The notes: a model not told the origin generated them from the sequence alone. DNA of 64,000 bases from Fagopyrum homotropicum (GCA_033239125.1 BSWB01000001.1:61175416-61239415), one strand, 5' to 3'; counted from the first letter of the stretch, positions 1 through 12,117 are shown. Numbers and translations: made by a program.

Positions 1-501
1 TCCCGAAATTAGTTGAAGAACAAGACGAGTTTCAGGAACCGGTGAACCAACGCCTTTGAGTTTATCCGCTAAAGACTTGAGTTGTAAATAGTAAGCGTTG
101 ATGGAAGAAAAGACAAATAACTTACAATTCAAGAACTCATGTTCGACGTAGACAACCCAAGTGTTTTTGTTATCTTGGAAGATGTCCTTGACTCGATTCC
201 ATGCCAAAAGTGCAGTATCATCTGAGTCAAAGATTGGCAATAGGATATCCCGGGAGACCGTACTGTAAATCCATTGAAGGACCGCTGCGTCGACTTGGAG
301 CCATAATGAATCATCAATATCCGTAGGTTTGGGAACCTTCTCATCGATATGATCGAGGACGTTGTGAGCTTTCGTAGTACCGCGAAATAGGGTACCCTAA
401 GAAGCATACGGAGTGTCATGGTCAAGGACGAGGGCAATATTGTTCTTGATGTTGGAGATTCTGTGAGCGGAATAGAAGGAAGATTTTTGTTCGGCAGCCA
501 T
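1..501 (-). pseudogene. Copia-type gag fragment (N-terminal part, runs off window)
   Basis: Read on the minus strand from the ATG at 501, the translation begins MAAEQKSSFYSAHRISN and later contains WLQVDAAVLQWIYSTVS, AWNRVKDIFQDNKNTW and SPVPETRLVLQLISG. This is the recognisable N-terminal gag (UBN2-like) region of plant Copia polyproteins, the structural protein that forms the particle. An in-frame TAG at 399-397 (codon 35) interrupts it, so it cannot give a full product. The fragment continues past the left edge of the window, so whether a pol region follows is unknown. A primer-binding site lies about 100 bp upstream at 599-610, which supports this being the true start of a retroelement frame. 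Family assignment is from remembered protein pattern; the stop is read directly. Confidence 0.8.
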
Positions 502-720
502 CTAAGAACGTTGGTGAAGAGGAGAAAGGGGGAGGAACGGTGGTAAGGAGGACGACTGTAGGGTTAGGAAGAGCGGAAGAGGGTTAGAGGAATGAGAACC
601 TCTAATACCATGCGAGAATATGATAAATTCCCCTTAGGATTTCCATCGACTAATGAGTCATATTAATAACCAAACGTATTTACAATAATTATATAGGGCA
701 TCCTTGTATTTTACTCTATT
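502..720 (-). mobile_element. Leader, primer-binding site and 5' LTR remnant of the 1-501 Copia element
   Basis: On the minus strand TGGTATTAGAGG (610-599) is a one-mismatch version of the initiator-tRNA-Met primer-binding site TGGTATCAGAGC. It is directly preceded, on that strand, by an LTR-like end ...CTCGCA (from 611 upward). Between it and the gag ATG is a purine-rich leader. The outer limit of the LTR is not visible; the MITE-like repeat from about 721 may have replaced or invaded it. Confidence 0.5.
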
Positions 721-915
721 TACATATGAGTTCTATCAGATCGGCTCGTCAAAAGCTCAGTTCGAGCTCCTTCACTTTCTAAACGAGCCGAATATGAACA
801 CATTTCAAAGCTCGTATAAACTTTAGGTTCAACTCAAGTCCGACTCGTTTATAAACGAGCTGAGTTTGAGCATGTCAAAGCTCGACTCGTTCGACTAATA
901 TTACACCCCTAAAAA
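721..915. repeat. MITE-like or hAT-like repeat fragment (CTCG-rich, ends GGGGTGTAA on minus strand)
   Basis: Repeated GCTCG/CGAGC words (AAAGCTCG, ACTCGTTTATAAACGAGC, GCTCGACTCGTTCGA) end at about 915 in TTACACCCCTA, i.e. TAGGGGTGTAA on the minus strand, a word often seen at the edge of short non-autonomous plant DNA transposons. TTTATAAACGAGC is part of an internal inverted repeat. I could not find a clean matching terminal inverted repeat or target-site duplication, so this is a remnant and the class is a guess. Confidence 0.4.
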
Positions 916-2437
916 TAGCAGAAAAATATCACAAAACTCTGAAATAACATAATATTCCTAAGTCTCAAATAATATAATATTTCCAACTAAGTCCAAGTAG
1001 CATAAACAAAATCATAACAAGTCCAACTTAATCTAAAAAAAAATATCACTAACCACGTCCAACTTAGTCAAATATTATCTAATAAGTTCAAGTTGTTATA
1101 AAATATAATAACAATTCCAAAATATCATAATATTCATAACTAAGTCAAATTTTTTTTTAATCTCATAAAATATAATAAAAACTCTAAAATAACACAATAT
1201 CATAACTATGTCCAAATTAGTCTAAAATGTTAAATAATATCATACTAAGTCCAGTCAACACTTTCAAACATAAGTCCAACTTAGTCTAAAAATGACTAAT
1301 ATTATTAACCAAGTCCAACTTTGTCAAATAATATCGTAATAAGTCCAAACTTTCAAACCTAGGTCAAAGTATTGTAAGAAAACTAAAATATCTTCACCTA
1401 ACTAAGTCCAACTTACCGAGAAATGAATGTAACCACGACAATTGTCTTCAATTATGTTCAAATGAAACAAATGATTTATATTGGAAGGAATTATAACTTT
1501 TTGATAAGTGTATTCTTGCTCTCATAGGTTGGAAGAAATGAAACAACCAAGTATTAATATGTACACGAATCGAAGAGAAAGGGGTTAATTCCACAACAAC
1601 GTTGTTCCAATCAAGGCGGGCAAAATTTGTCAGGTTTTGAAGCCTCTATAAACGCACATGCGTTACGTTTACAAGCCCCGAAATCCCGCTGCTTCCCCGC
1701 TTCCCTCGCCCCATGAACCCCAACCCTTTTCTCCACTTTTTCCTTAACCTATAGCCCTTGCTTCAACTTTAAATGGGAGAAATGAGATGGATTTTTCCAC
1801 GCTTCATTCTTCTTCATTTAATTTAATTTTAAATCCTTTCTCCTTCAAATAATTAGATTAATTAAAAAAAAAAGTGATCAATATAATCAACATACAATGG
1901 CCGATGAAGATCGTCAAGAGAGGTAGTGGGAGGAACCTTTTTTACACCACACGGATACGGACCCACTAATTAATATAACTTTTTTTTAAAATATTTACTT
2001 TTCCTAATTTATGTAAATTATCATGTTTACATAATTATTTTGTTTTTTAATTATTGTAATTAGTTTAGTTATATTATCATTGTCATGTTTCTTCATTTTA
2101 TATAATTTTGAATTTTTCCTCTTTATATACTAATCATGATTAATAAGTATTAATTATCTTAACTAGTGTAATTACTTATTTATATTATCATTTTTATATT
2201 TCTTCATTTTATTTAATTTCTAATTTTTATTTTCTATTTTAAAGAGAATAATTAGTATTTCATTTTTTTCTCTTTATGTGATAATTATGATTATTAAGGG
2301 TTAATTATCTTAACTAGTTTATTTATATTATCATTTTCATATTTCTTCATTTTATCTAATTTCAAAATTTCCTCTTTATATACGAATTATGATTAATAAG
2401 TGTTAAATATACACTAACTAAGATAGTTAACACTTAT
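916..2437. other. AT-rich intergenic DNA with degenerate direct repeats
   Basis: From 940 to 1400 a degenerate word of the type AAGTCCAACTTAGTC...AATAATATC recurs many times. From 2080 to 2430 another word, TATTATCATTTTTATATTTCTTCATTTTATTTAATTTC, recurs about four times in decayed form (near 2080, 2190, 2330 and, inside the following palindrome, 2510). I see no convincing gene between these positions. Confidence 0.6.
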
Positions 2438-2530
2438 AAAATGAAGAAATATAAAATTGACATTATAAATAAACTAGTTACACGGTGTAACTAGTTTATT
2501 TATAATGTCATTTTTATATTTTTTCATTTT
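2438..2530. repeat. 93-bp near-perfect palindrome (46-nt arms)
   Basis: Left arm 2438-2483 and right arm 2485-2530 are reverse complements with about two mismatches, centred on TTACACGGTGTAA at 2478-2490. The right arm is also the last copy of the TTCATTTTATTTAATTTC-type direct repeat seen upstream, so the palindrome probably arose by inversion of one repeat unit. Confidence 0.85.
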
Positions 2531-2759
2531 ATTTAATTTCAAACTTTTTATTTGTATGATTTTAAAAATAATAATTAGTATCAATTCATTTTTTTCTCGT
2601 TATGCACTAATCGTGGTCAATAAATGTTGGACTCACTTAGGAAATGTTGGACTTTTTATTAGTCATTTGGATTTTTTGAGCGATTTTATCAGTGGTTAAT
2701 TTGTGGTTGGGAGGTAAGTGTCCGCTGAGTTTGTGACTAACCCTTACGTTGATGTTGAA

Positions 2760-3325
2760 GCATGAAAATGAAGTTTGACCCATAATCGTGGGGTACTGTT
2801 TGGAGGTGGTTGGTGTCCAAAGTCGTCATGGAGGGAGTAGGTAAAGATATGAGAGATTATCTTGGAGATTTTTTGTTTGGGGTCGGTGTCCTAGGTGGTG
2901 CAAAGGCTTACATAGTGTTCACAAGGTATTGAGCAAGCATCATAGTGATGGCTCTCCGGCTATATTGACAGTAGATTTTTCTAATGCCTTTAACCTGATT
3001 GATAGAACTGTTTTGGTGAGGGAAGTAAGGGAAAGATTTCCGTCTATCTCTTTATTGGTTGATTTCTTATATGGTCAGGTTTTCTGATTGTACATTGGTG
3101 ATGATTATGACTAGTTGGCTACCAATGTGCAACAAGGGGACCATTTGGGGCCGCTTTTTTTTCCCGTGTCTAGCTTGCACCCTATTATTCATAGGATCAG
3201 AAACAGTTGCACACCTCTTCAACATGCTTGGTATCTTTATGATGTAATATTCTTGGCCGGTCAAAGGAAGTGGCTAGAGCGCTTGATATCATTCAAGAGT
3301 TGGCCCGAGTTTTGGCCTCGAGTTG
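2760..3325 (+). pseudogene. Decayed non-LTR-type reverse transcriptase fragment
   Basis: Conceptual pieces in shifting frames read GVGKDMRDYLGDFLFGVGVLGGAKA, then ILTVDFSNAFNLIDRTVLV and SISLLVDFLYGQ, then ATNVQQGDHLGPLFF, HPIIHRIRNSC and HAWYLYD. These match the RT-like block DFSNAFN...VQQGDPLGPLLF...HAWYLDD found in many plant RVT_1-type pseudogenes. The catalytic YxDD equivalent is YLYD here. Frames change at about 3085 and 3115 and stops are present, so it is a dead fragment without recognisable ends. Confidence 0.7.
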
Positions 3326-4528
3326 AATGTTTACAATTAGCATAATTAATTCATTTCATCATACCAATTTTTTTCTCAAGAAGTCCCCTAAAAGTAAAAG
3401 TTGCAGCATAATTTTTATCGTAATTACGTAAAATAACCAAAACTGGTGCTTAATGAGTTTTACTCACATTATTAGGAGTTTTTCGACGGTGCTTTACAAT
3501 GTTCCCCTTAGGTGGCTCCGGTGAATAACCAAAACTGGTCCTTAATGTAAACAAGATAACTTGTAGAAAGTAAATTCGCAATCGTCTTCCTCAAAGATTG
3601 TGTTCAACCTTAATTAGATCCATTCAACTCCGGCTTCTTCCTCAACAAAGAAGATGTGTTGTTCTCCCATGCCCGAGTTCCTTGCTCGATCCATTCACCC
3701 CACTTTTAATTTTGTAGCAAGAGATTTTATTTGACCTTTACTTCTTTTTCCATAGATTCTTGACCAAAATCTACCTTTGTTCTAGAGTTTGGCCGAAACT
3801 TTCATAAGAAAATTAACATCTAAAGATGGAGCTGATACTTAGTTTTTACTCATCAGTGAGAAGCGAAGTTTGTTGGGATGCCTATTGAAAAAATGTCACG
3901 AGCTGATAGATTCATATTGTAATCAAATTTATGGTGATAATTAGTGTTTTTTCTCATCTTCCTATCGTCGTTTGAAGAATGCAGAGTTGACGTTGAGAGC
4001 CGGATGAATTAACAAATGTTTGTGAGGAGAGAGAAATAAAGAGAGATAAAAAAAATTATTTACATGCCACTTAGAAACCAAAGTCTCAAGAATATGTAGT
4101 TAGCTTTTCCATATCATAACTTATTTATTTATATTATTTACAAAATTTTCCCAAATTATAAGCCAATCTTAGTCTCTCTTGTAATTAACACATAAAAACA
4201 CGTAGGAACTTGTAATACAATATTAAACCGTAAGAGCACTAAAGAGTAAGAGCGGAAAACTTACCGATGAAAGATCATGAATTATGCAGAGTCGAGAAAT
4301 ATTCCATGTCCTTAATTCTAAAAATACCGTCTTACAACGGTTACTAGTGTTCAAGAATCCAAGTATAAAACTACTTTACAAATCCGACTACGTAACTGTC
4401 AAACCGGTTGAGTGTTGTACTCTTGAGAAAACGGAACAAAGAGAAGAGGAGGAAAGCGTTTTTAGGATGTGTAAAATGAGGTGCGGAGAGTCCCTATTTA
4501 TAGGGTTATAGGAGATCTGAAGGGAATT
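3326..4528. other. Intergenic DNA, no gene recognised
   Basis: AT-rich sequence with only short chance reading frames. It ends at the left LTR of element H. No repeat pair, promoter or RNA gene was recognised. Confidence 0.6.
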
Positions 4529-5367
4529 TGATGCGGGGTTGATGCCACAATTCCCAATCTAGATCGAAAGTCCTCGACTAAAGCAAATCTCGGTTAAATA
4601 AATGAAAATCTCGGGCGAGATTTTGGGAAGAACAAACCGAGATTTAGTAAAACTCATAATGCAGAATAATGAATGATATGGAAAGATAAGAAGATGATAA
4701 TATGGAATGATGAATGATAAATATAGGAAGATACGACTATTATAAGACTTGCAAAGAACTTTGACCAATTATGTGTCAAAACCCGATACAAAAAGATTTA
4801 CACACACAAGAACAACCAAGCAAGGATTCATAACTTTTCAATCAATAACTTTCCTTTTGATTGAATAGAAATGATAAAATGAAAACTTCATGAATGAAAT
4901 TACAAGTGCCTCACAATAATATGGAAATCAAATTCAAAACTGAGCTATCTAAAAATCTCCTTCTCTAAAGCTATTTACAGGGGAGATCTTCTTATGTAAA
5001 CTAGGAAAAATATCTTTAAAAGATAATCTAGAAATTATATTTTTTTTAAATAATCTAGGAAAAGAAATAAAATAATCTCAAAAATAGGATCAATAAACTA
5101 ACAATTACCTTAAAGAATGTTTGAGAGCTTTTAAGGTAATAAGATAAAAGATAGTTGCCAAAGTTAAAAGATCTTGTCCGGATCTTCAAACGCGCATCAG
5201 AGACCAAATCTCGGTTGAGAATCTTGGCTGAGATTCCTGTAGCTCATCCGAGATTTCTTTTTTGCAACTCTTTCTTGATCTTCTTCGTTGGCGTTTCCTC
5301 TCGAATTCTTTTATCCCTTGATATTGTGATTGGTCCTTGTATGAATGGTGTCGAGGATGGTCCCACA
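4529..5367 (-). repeat. Element H 3' LTR
   Basis: Starts TGATGCGGGGTTGATG and ends GGTCCCACA on the plus strand (TGTGGGACC...CATCA on the coding strand). It matches 8988-9870 through most of its length. The TATA motif of the right LTR reads TATTTACA here, so this copy has probably lost its TATA box. Modules are centred at 4605-4624 and 5220-5235. Confidence 0.8.
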
Positions 5368-6009
5368 TCTTACTCCCCTTCTTGGAAAATATTCGTCCTC
5401 GAATCTTCACCTTGCTCGTTACTAATCACATAGGAACTCAAGTTTTATTGGGGTATAAATTGTTGTGTACACTCTCCGGGAGGATCCCTTGAAGATTGTA
5501 ACACTCCTGCTTTGAAGACGAGCCGTGCAACACTCAACAGTAAGGAATCTCGGTCGATATACACAAATCTTGGGCGAGATTTTACTTTTGAAATATCCGA
5601 GATGTCTAATAAATGTCCATACGTTGTTGTTAATGATGCGAACTGAGGATAAACTGTAATTCCATCCTCTCTTGGTGGCGATTCCTTAAGATCTTCGGGA
5701 TTAAGCAACAATTTCATCTCCACTTGATCTTCCTTGTCCGCTACTAACTTTCCTGTAATAAAACTTACTCACTTCCTGAAAGACAACAGTATAAGATCAA
5801 AAGAAGTTAAGGAGAATAACTTAACTATATAGTCATTACAACGGAAAGATATATAAGAGTGATAGATCCTAGATTCCATAAGCACACAATGCTTAATGAA
5901 ATCACTCAAAGACATGAATGATATAACTTGAAAATCCATGGGGCTATCTCAATCTGCAATGGTCCTTGGCCAACCAAAAGGGATCTTGAAGATGATGCAT
6001 TGGTGGTTG

Positions 6010-7920
6010 CAAAAGGTCAAAATTCGGAAGATCTCGGATGGGTTATAGAAATATTGGGCGATATTTCTTCAAGAACAGGCCGAGATCCTTCACTGGAATG
6101 TCCTTCGGCCGTTTCTTTGTCCAACGCTCGATCCTTGCCTTTTGTCTTATGCTTCTCATAGGGCCCAATGATTTGTAAATGAGTCATGGGCTTTAGTTTT
6201 ATCTTTTTACCCTTGAATGTGAACATATATTTGTTAGTATGACCATCATGCTCCACTTTCTGATCATATTTTCACGGGCGACCTAGAAAAATATGACAAG
6301 CCTGCATAGGTACTATATCACACAAGATTTTATCAGTATAATGGCTTAATGTGATAGTCACCTTAACTTGCTTGTTGACTGTTTAAGTACCACAATCATT
6401 CATCCATGTCAATTTATAGGGCCTAGGGTGATAAAATGCAGAAAATTGCAATTTAATAACTAATTCAACACTAAAATATTACAACTACATCCATCAATGA
6501 TCATATTACACACCTTTCCCTTAACAAGACATCTAGTATGAAAAAAATTTTCTCGTTAGGTATCTTCACTAGAAGAAATATTAACATGCAAGGTCCTTTA
6601 GTAATTAAAAATTCTCCATGCTCAAATTCACATCTCTCATCATTTTCATTAGCACTTTTAGGGTCTTCTTCAGTTTCATAATTCCCTTTTTGATTAATGA
6701 ATAAACCTTTTATTAGGACAATCCTTTTTACAATGAGCTCTAACTTGAAGTTTAAAACACACAATGTCTCTAGAATGTAAAGTAGAGTTAGAAGTGCTCC
6801 TTTTAGGATCCTTTGAAGGCTCATTCAAAGGTTTTGAATGTGGAGAATTGGATGATGAAGCTCTCAATACTCCTTGGTTGTCGTTCCTTCTTCAGGGTTC
6901 TTTCTGGGAAGAATCTCAGTTAAAATCTCGGCCGAGATTTTCCTGATTTGGTCGTGATTTGTTCTGGTGTCATGAGTTCGTCTCTTGGTTCCGTCTTTTG
7001 AGCTACTTTTCCACCTTCATAGCCAAATGTAGTAAGTTATTCATATTATCATAAGGATATATAAATTTCATTAGCTAATGATGGATGTAAAATTCTTAAA
7101 AACCGAGTCATAGTGGACTCCTCATCCTCTTGGACATTGGCCTTAATAATCGGTATTTGCATGGTGGTGTAGGCCTCTTCCACGCCTCGGGTGCCTTGCT
7201 TGAAGTTCTCCAATCTTTTCCTTGCTTCCCTAGCATAATATGGAGGTATGAATCTTATTCTCATCAATGCCTTCATCTGATACCAAGTATGGATATTCGG
7301 ATCTAGTGTTTGTCTCCTATCTTTGAGGAGGTAATCCCACCGAACTAGGACATATCCTTGGAATTCCAACACATCAAGTTGGACCTTCCTTTTCTCACTG
7401 AAAGTATGGCAAGACCAAATTTGTTCAATTTTAGTCTCCCATTCTATGTAAACGTCTGATCTACTTTGCCCTCAAAATTCGGAATCTTGACCTTCACTTT
7501 GCCCATTCCATCATTGTCTTGATAAGGTCTATAAGGTTACAAGTCTTGACCTCTCTTAGGATGAGGATTGCTTCTAGGATAACCTCTTCACATGTCATCA
7601 TTATTCTCCTCCTCCATTCCTTGAAATTCATAAACAATATTTGCAATGTTAGGTGTATGGAAATTCGGATTCGGATAGTGTGTACTTGACCCTTGAGGGT
7701 GTCTTGGATCTGGGGCTGGAGGTTTGGGAGGGTTTTGTGAGCATTCACCCATCTCAGGGGTAAATCTCGGATGAAATCTCGGGTTGTGGTCGAGATTTTG
7801 GGCCGAGTTTGTTCTCTGGGATGAGTTTCCAGCCGTTCTACTTGTTCAGCCATTGCAAAAACCATCTTCATGAGTTGTGAAAGTTGATCATTGGTTTGGA
7901 ACTCGTTAGATCACCTCATT
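6010..7920 (-). pseudogene. Element H gag-protease remnant
   Basis: Minus-strand pieces show a Ty3/gypsy gag: KVKIPNFEGKVDQTF near 7490-7440, then WYQMKALMRIRFIPPYYARE, RLENFKQGTRGVEEAY and ANVQEDEESTMTRFL (7290-7100). At about 6750-6690 RAHCKKDCPNKR is a zinc-knuckle relic whose second cysteine is missing. Near 6510 MIIDGCS is a relic of a retropepsin start, and 6290-6180 reads FLGRP, stop, KYDQKVEHDGHTNKYMFTF, the usual tail of the protease in this gag family, with a stop in place of the residue after the proline. Several stops and frameshifts break it. In autonomous relatives RT follows; here about 600 bp of non-coding DNA leads to the LTR. Confidence 0.7.
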
Positions 7921-8972
7921 GTGAACCTTGTGGGCTTTTAGACATCCTACACAATCACACAAAGTAACAACAAACGCATGAAGTTAGTGAAACAAAGGCT
8001 CCTCACTTGTTTTCTCTTGCACTCACACTTTGTTTTGATATCGCAGGCTGGTTCGACGTAGTTGTCTTGGACGGATTAATTCTTCTTTACTAATTGATGA
8101 ACTAGTTTCAACTAGAACGCCCTCGGATGTCTCAATTAGTCAACTTGGTTCGGATAAAGGTTCTTGTGTTGGAAGATAGTTAAGATATTTCGTTGCAAGT
8201 CTCTTCACACAATTGATCTCAAGGTAGAAAGAATATTGTAAGTATCATGCACTAGTATGATAGAAAGTATAGATATTATCTAACACACCCAAAGAAATGA
8301 CTCAATGTGTTTAGAGTAGTAAAGAGGCAAGAAAAAGGCACACAAGAGATTAAGAAGAGAGAAATACGTACCTTGAGTCTGCGTAGTTGGAGAGAGAGAT
8401 AGCCGGGTTTGGCTTTGGGAATGGCTAAGGCTCGTAACTAGATCAAGGTTAGTATATAAACTCTTCTTTTGATGTACTCTTGCACAGGGTGCACTTTGAT
8501 TCTTCAGATTATAATTTAAAATTTTCAAACTGGACAACAATAGCTATCTCGGATGAAATCTTGGCTGAGATTCTTTATGAACTGGCCGAGATTGTTGAAA
8601 AATCGATAGTTTGATGTCGATGTTCAACAATTAATTTTTGGGATGCTACTTCTTGGTTGCTTTGGGATTTTTAATTGCCGGAGAAGCGTATATATTGTTG
8701 TTTGAAAAGAATGGATAAGATCTTACCTACTAGATAAGATCTCAATTTTAAGCGCAAACTTTTGAGTGCAATCTCCGAAGGGTTGGGCGAGGTTTCAAGG
8801 TTAATGGTTGACTTGTGTTTGGTTATCACGTTTCTCTCTTCCAAACTTGCGCAAGTCAATGCACGTTAAACTCAAATAATCTCACAAAAAATGGTGAATA
8901 AGAAAAGACTCAATTTTTATATGACTCAAAATAAAAAATTGAATCAAACTTGAGACGGACTTCAATCTCTTA

Positions 8973-8984
8973 GCTCTGATACCA
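8973..8984 (-). other. Element H primer-binding site (initiator tRNA-Met)
   Basis: The minus strand reads TGGTATCAGAGC three bases after the 5' LTR end, the standard complement of the 3' end of plant initiator methionine tRNA. It fixes the orientation of the element. Confidence 0.85.
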
Positions 8985-8987
8985 CTT

Positions 8988-9870
8988 TGATGCGGGGTTG
9001 ATGTCTCAATTCCCGATCTAGATTGAAAGTCCTCGACTGAAGCAAATCTCGGTTAGATAATGAAAATCTCGGGCGAGAATTTGGAAAGAACATACCGAGA
9101 TTTAGTAAAACTCAAAATGCGGAATAATGAATTATATGGAAAGATAAGAAGATAATAACATGGAATGATACAACTATGTGTCAAAACCGGATACAAAGAA
9201 TTACATCTCACTCTTTCTTCTTTAATCTTATAGAAGCATCCTAGATAAGACAAACACAAGGAGGGACTAGTTTGACTTGTAGCACCAACCTTCAAAAAAA
9301 TTAACACACATAAGAACAACCTAGCAAGGATTCATAGTTTTTCAACCAAAACCTCTCCTTTTGATTGCATAGGAATGATAAAATGAAAACTTCATGAATG
9401 AAGCCACAAGTGTCTCACAATATTATGGAAATCAAATTCAAAACTAAGCTATCTAAAATCTTCTCCTCTAAGGCTATTTATAAGGGAGATCTTCCGATGT
9501 AAACTAGAAAATATATCTTTAAAGATAATCTAGGAAAGATATCCTTAAAAGATAATCTAGGAAAAGAAATAAAAATAATCCCAAAAATAGGATCAACAAA
9601 CTAACAATTACTTTAAAGAATGTTTGAGAGCTTTTAAGGTAATAGGATAAAAGATAGTTGCCAAAATTAAAAGATCTTGGCCGGATCTTCAAACACGCAT
9701 CAGAGACCAAATCTCGGTTGAGAATGTCGGCCGAGATTCCTGTAGCTCATCCGAGATGTCTTCTCTGCAACTCTTTCTTGATCTTCTTCGTTGGCGTTTC
9801 CTCTCGGATCCTTTTAGCCCTTGATCTTATGATTTGTCCTTGTATGAGTGGTGTCGAGGATGGTCTCGCA
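8988..9870 (-). repeat. Element H 5' LTR
   Basis: Begins TGATGCGGGGTTGATG next to the primer-binding site and ends GGTCTCGCA where the LTR of element F begins. It is somewhat longer than the left LTR (883 against 839 bp). A TATA-like TATAAATA lies on the minus strand at 9482-9475, and a CGGCCG-centred palindrome at 9723-9738, about 240 bp upstream of it. Confidence 0.8.
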
Positions 9871-10545
9871 TTAGAATTTAATGTGGATATTTGCATTGAA
9901 TTTGCAATTTTGTGCAATAAATCTCAAATCCTATCAATTGCAAAATATGCATTAATTGGAGGATAGTTGATTTGACCGAAGTAATAATAGTCTTATCCAC
10001 TGATTTGTTGGACTGTAGAGTTGGATTTGACCTTGGACTACAAAGTTGGGTCAGCCCAAAATGTAAAATCAGTGGCTAGTCCATGTTGCATCTTGGCCCG
10101 CCCGTCCCGTCTCAACCCAACCCAACCCAATCCAACTCAGCATGGCACAACATGATGCGGCGCGGCGTGGCTTGACTTGGCATGCGTGCACTTGCTTGTT
10201 TGCCTACGTCGTTCCCCATTGAAAATGGGTAGTGACCCAAGACCACGACCTTTAGTGCGTTTCTCCAATATATATCCCGTAGGATACCTCCCATTCTAGT
10301 TGGTGTGGGACAGCCACATTTTTCCTCTTTCTCCAGTTTTTGTCTTGCAAGCAACCAACTTCGGGTCTCCATTTCTCATGCAAACGGAACTCAAATTTAA
10401 CGTATGAATATATCACGAGCAAGAGGTCGTATAAACGAAGCCAACGCTCCCACTTTCCGGTGTTGAAAATGGTAGAAGCCCACCGGAAAGTGTCCGGCGC
10501 ACCATGTATTAAATACATATTTATTCATAAAATTGAGTTCCAGCA
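9871..10545 (-). repeat. Element F 3' LTR
   Basis: On the minus strand an LTR-like start TGCTGGAACTC (10545 downward) follows a polypurine-like GCGGGGAT (10553-10546). The other end abuts the right LTR of H; the exact border could be 9871 or 9882 (first TG on the plus strand). There is no second copy in the window, so it is identified by position behind Copia pol, the tract and the TG start. It includes a CCCAACCCAACCCAA run at about 10116-10131. Confidence 0.55.
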
Positions 10546-11122
10546 ATCCCCGCATGAATAAAAATGATTCTAAACATATGTTTCTCCTTCTTGAAAACAA
10601 AAAGAATTTTTGAGAGTACATTCGAAAAATCACTACATTTGGACTAGTGACATGTTTTAAGGCTTGAACCATTCGTAGTGAATAGTTGTCGGATTTACTC
10701 GACCAGGTAGTGGTCATGATGGCTTGAACAATCCGAACTTTTATGTAAACCTAGACAACATCTATCACAAAACTTCATTTTCACCCAGAACGTTGGTTCT
10801 CTTGTTGTGTTCATTTTGGCATTGAACAACCTTGATTATTCATGAGTGAATTTGGAAAATTTAGCCTTACCTTATTCTTCTAGACACGGACCCATCTCAC
10901 ACTCACAAGGTGATTGATCATAAAGAGTATCGTCCATACTCCCTCTTTGTTTCAAGGCAATTGAATCATTAAAAGCCAAGCTTAATCTTTAACTCATATA
11001 GCTTGCACTATTTATCACCCTAGGAACTAGGTAGAGACAATGATCCACTCGATTGAGCTTGGTTAGGTTTTCCCCTTGAACCTACATTGTGGGATCTCTA
11101 GTTAGGTAGGTGAGATTGTCCT
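10546..11122 (-). other. Element F 3' untranslated region
   Basis: About 580 bp between the pol stop (TGA at 11125-11123) and the LTR of element F. No conserved reading frame is seen. Confidence 0.5.
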
Positions 11123-12114
11123 TCAAGCACCCTCTTTCTTATTAGGCTTTAAACTCATTCCTCTTGATGATTTTAAAACTTGATCTCGTGATAAACCTTT
11201 AGTGAATGGATCCGCTAGGTTGTCGGCTGATTTGATATAGTCTATCGAGACTGTACATGTTGAGATCAGTTTTCAAATGAACTTATATCTTCGTGTAATA
11301 TGACATGGCTTTCCATTGTATAAAACGCTTAGTGCCCGAGCTATAGCCGATTGACTATTACAATGTCATAATGCGGCACTAGTTTTTCCCACATCGGAAT
11401 ATCTTCTAAAAAGTTCCGAAGCCACTCAACTTCTTCCACTGATTTGTATAAAGCAATGAACTCAGACTCCATTGTGGATATGGCCAATATCATTTGTTTG
11501 GAAGATTTCTAAGACACTGCTGCACCACCAAGTGTAAATACATATCCACTTGTAGATTTTGAGTTTCTAGAGTCGAATATCCAGTTTGCGTCACTATATC
11601 CTTCTAGAACTGTTGGATATTTACCATAGTGCAACCCATAACTTTGAGTATAACGTATGTAGTTCAATACTCTACTTATTCCTTTCTAGTGTTTATGTCA
11701 TGGGCTACTTGTATAGCAACTTAGTACATTAATTGAGTGCACCAAGTCAGACGTGTACAATTGGTTAAGTACATAAGATTCCCAATTACACATGCATACT
11801 CTAGTTTTGACACTACGTCCCCCACATATTTGGTCAAGTGGAGTTGAGGATCCATTGGACTTGTTGCGGTTCCACTTGAGTAGTTCTTAAACCTTTCAAG
11901 TATCTTTTCAACATAATGATCTTGAGATAGGATTATTCCTTCGGAGTTTCTAGTGATTTTAATCCCTAGAATAACATCCGCTAATCTCATACCTTTCATG
12001 TTAAACTGACCCCTAAGTAAGTTCTTAGTTCCGCTGATCATGTCTTTTTTGCTTCCAATGATAAGCATATCATCTACATACAAACACAACAAGACATATC
12101 CCATAGGAGTAATC

Positions 12115-12117
<3 letters not shown>

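Larger units (their letters stand above)
4529..9870 (-). mobile_element. Element H: non-autonomous gag-protease LTR retrotransposon (TR-GAG-like)
   Basis: Two related LTRs (4529-5367 and 8988-9870) flank a 3.6-kb interior. On the minus strand the order is 5' LTR (right), TGGTATCAGAGC primer-binding site, gag, a degenerate zinc knuckle, a protease-like region, polypurine tract (AAGAAGGGGAGTAAGA, 5368-5386) and 3' LTR. No RT, RNase H or integrase motif is present, and there is too little room for them. This matches the described plant class of terminal-repeat retrotransposons with only a GAG domain, dependent on enzymes from other elements. No clean target-site duplication: the left flank is GAATT and the right flank TTAGA. 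Nine copies of a TCTCGG/CCGAGA three-part palindromic module are spread through the element. Confidence 0.75.

Noticed and set aside
2505..2699. Hydrophobic 64-codon frame as a small membrane protein
   Set aside because: It lies in AT-rich repeats; Phe/Ile/Leu-rich translation is expected by chance there.
10116..10140. CCCAACCCAACCCAA run as an interstitial telomere
   Set aside because: Plant telomere repeat is CCCTAAA; only a few CCCAA units are present, within an LTR.
10112..10717. Several overlapping minus-strand frames of 86-106 codons
   Set aside because: They fall in the LTR and 3' untranslated region of element F and show no recognisable domain.
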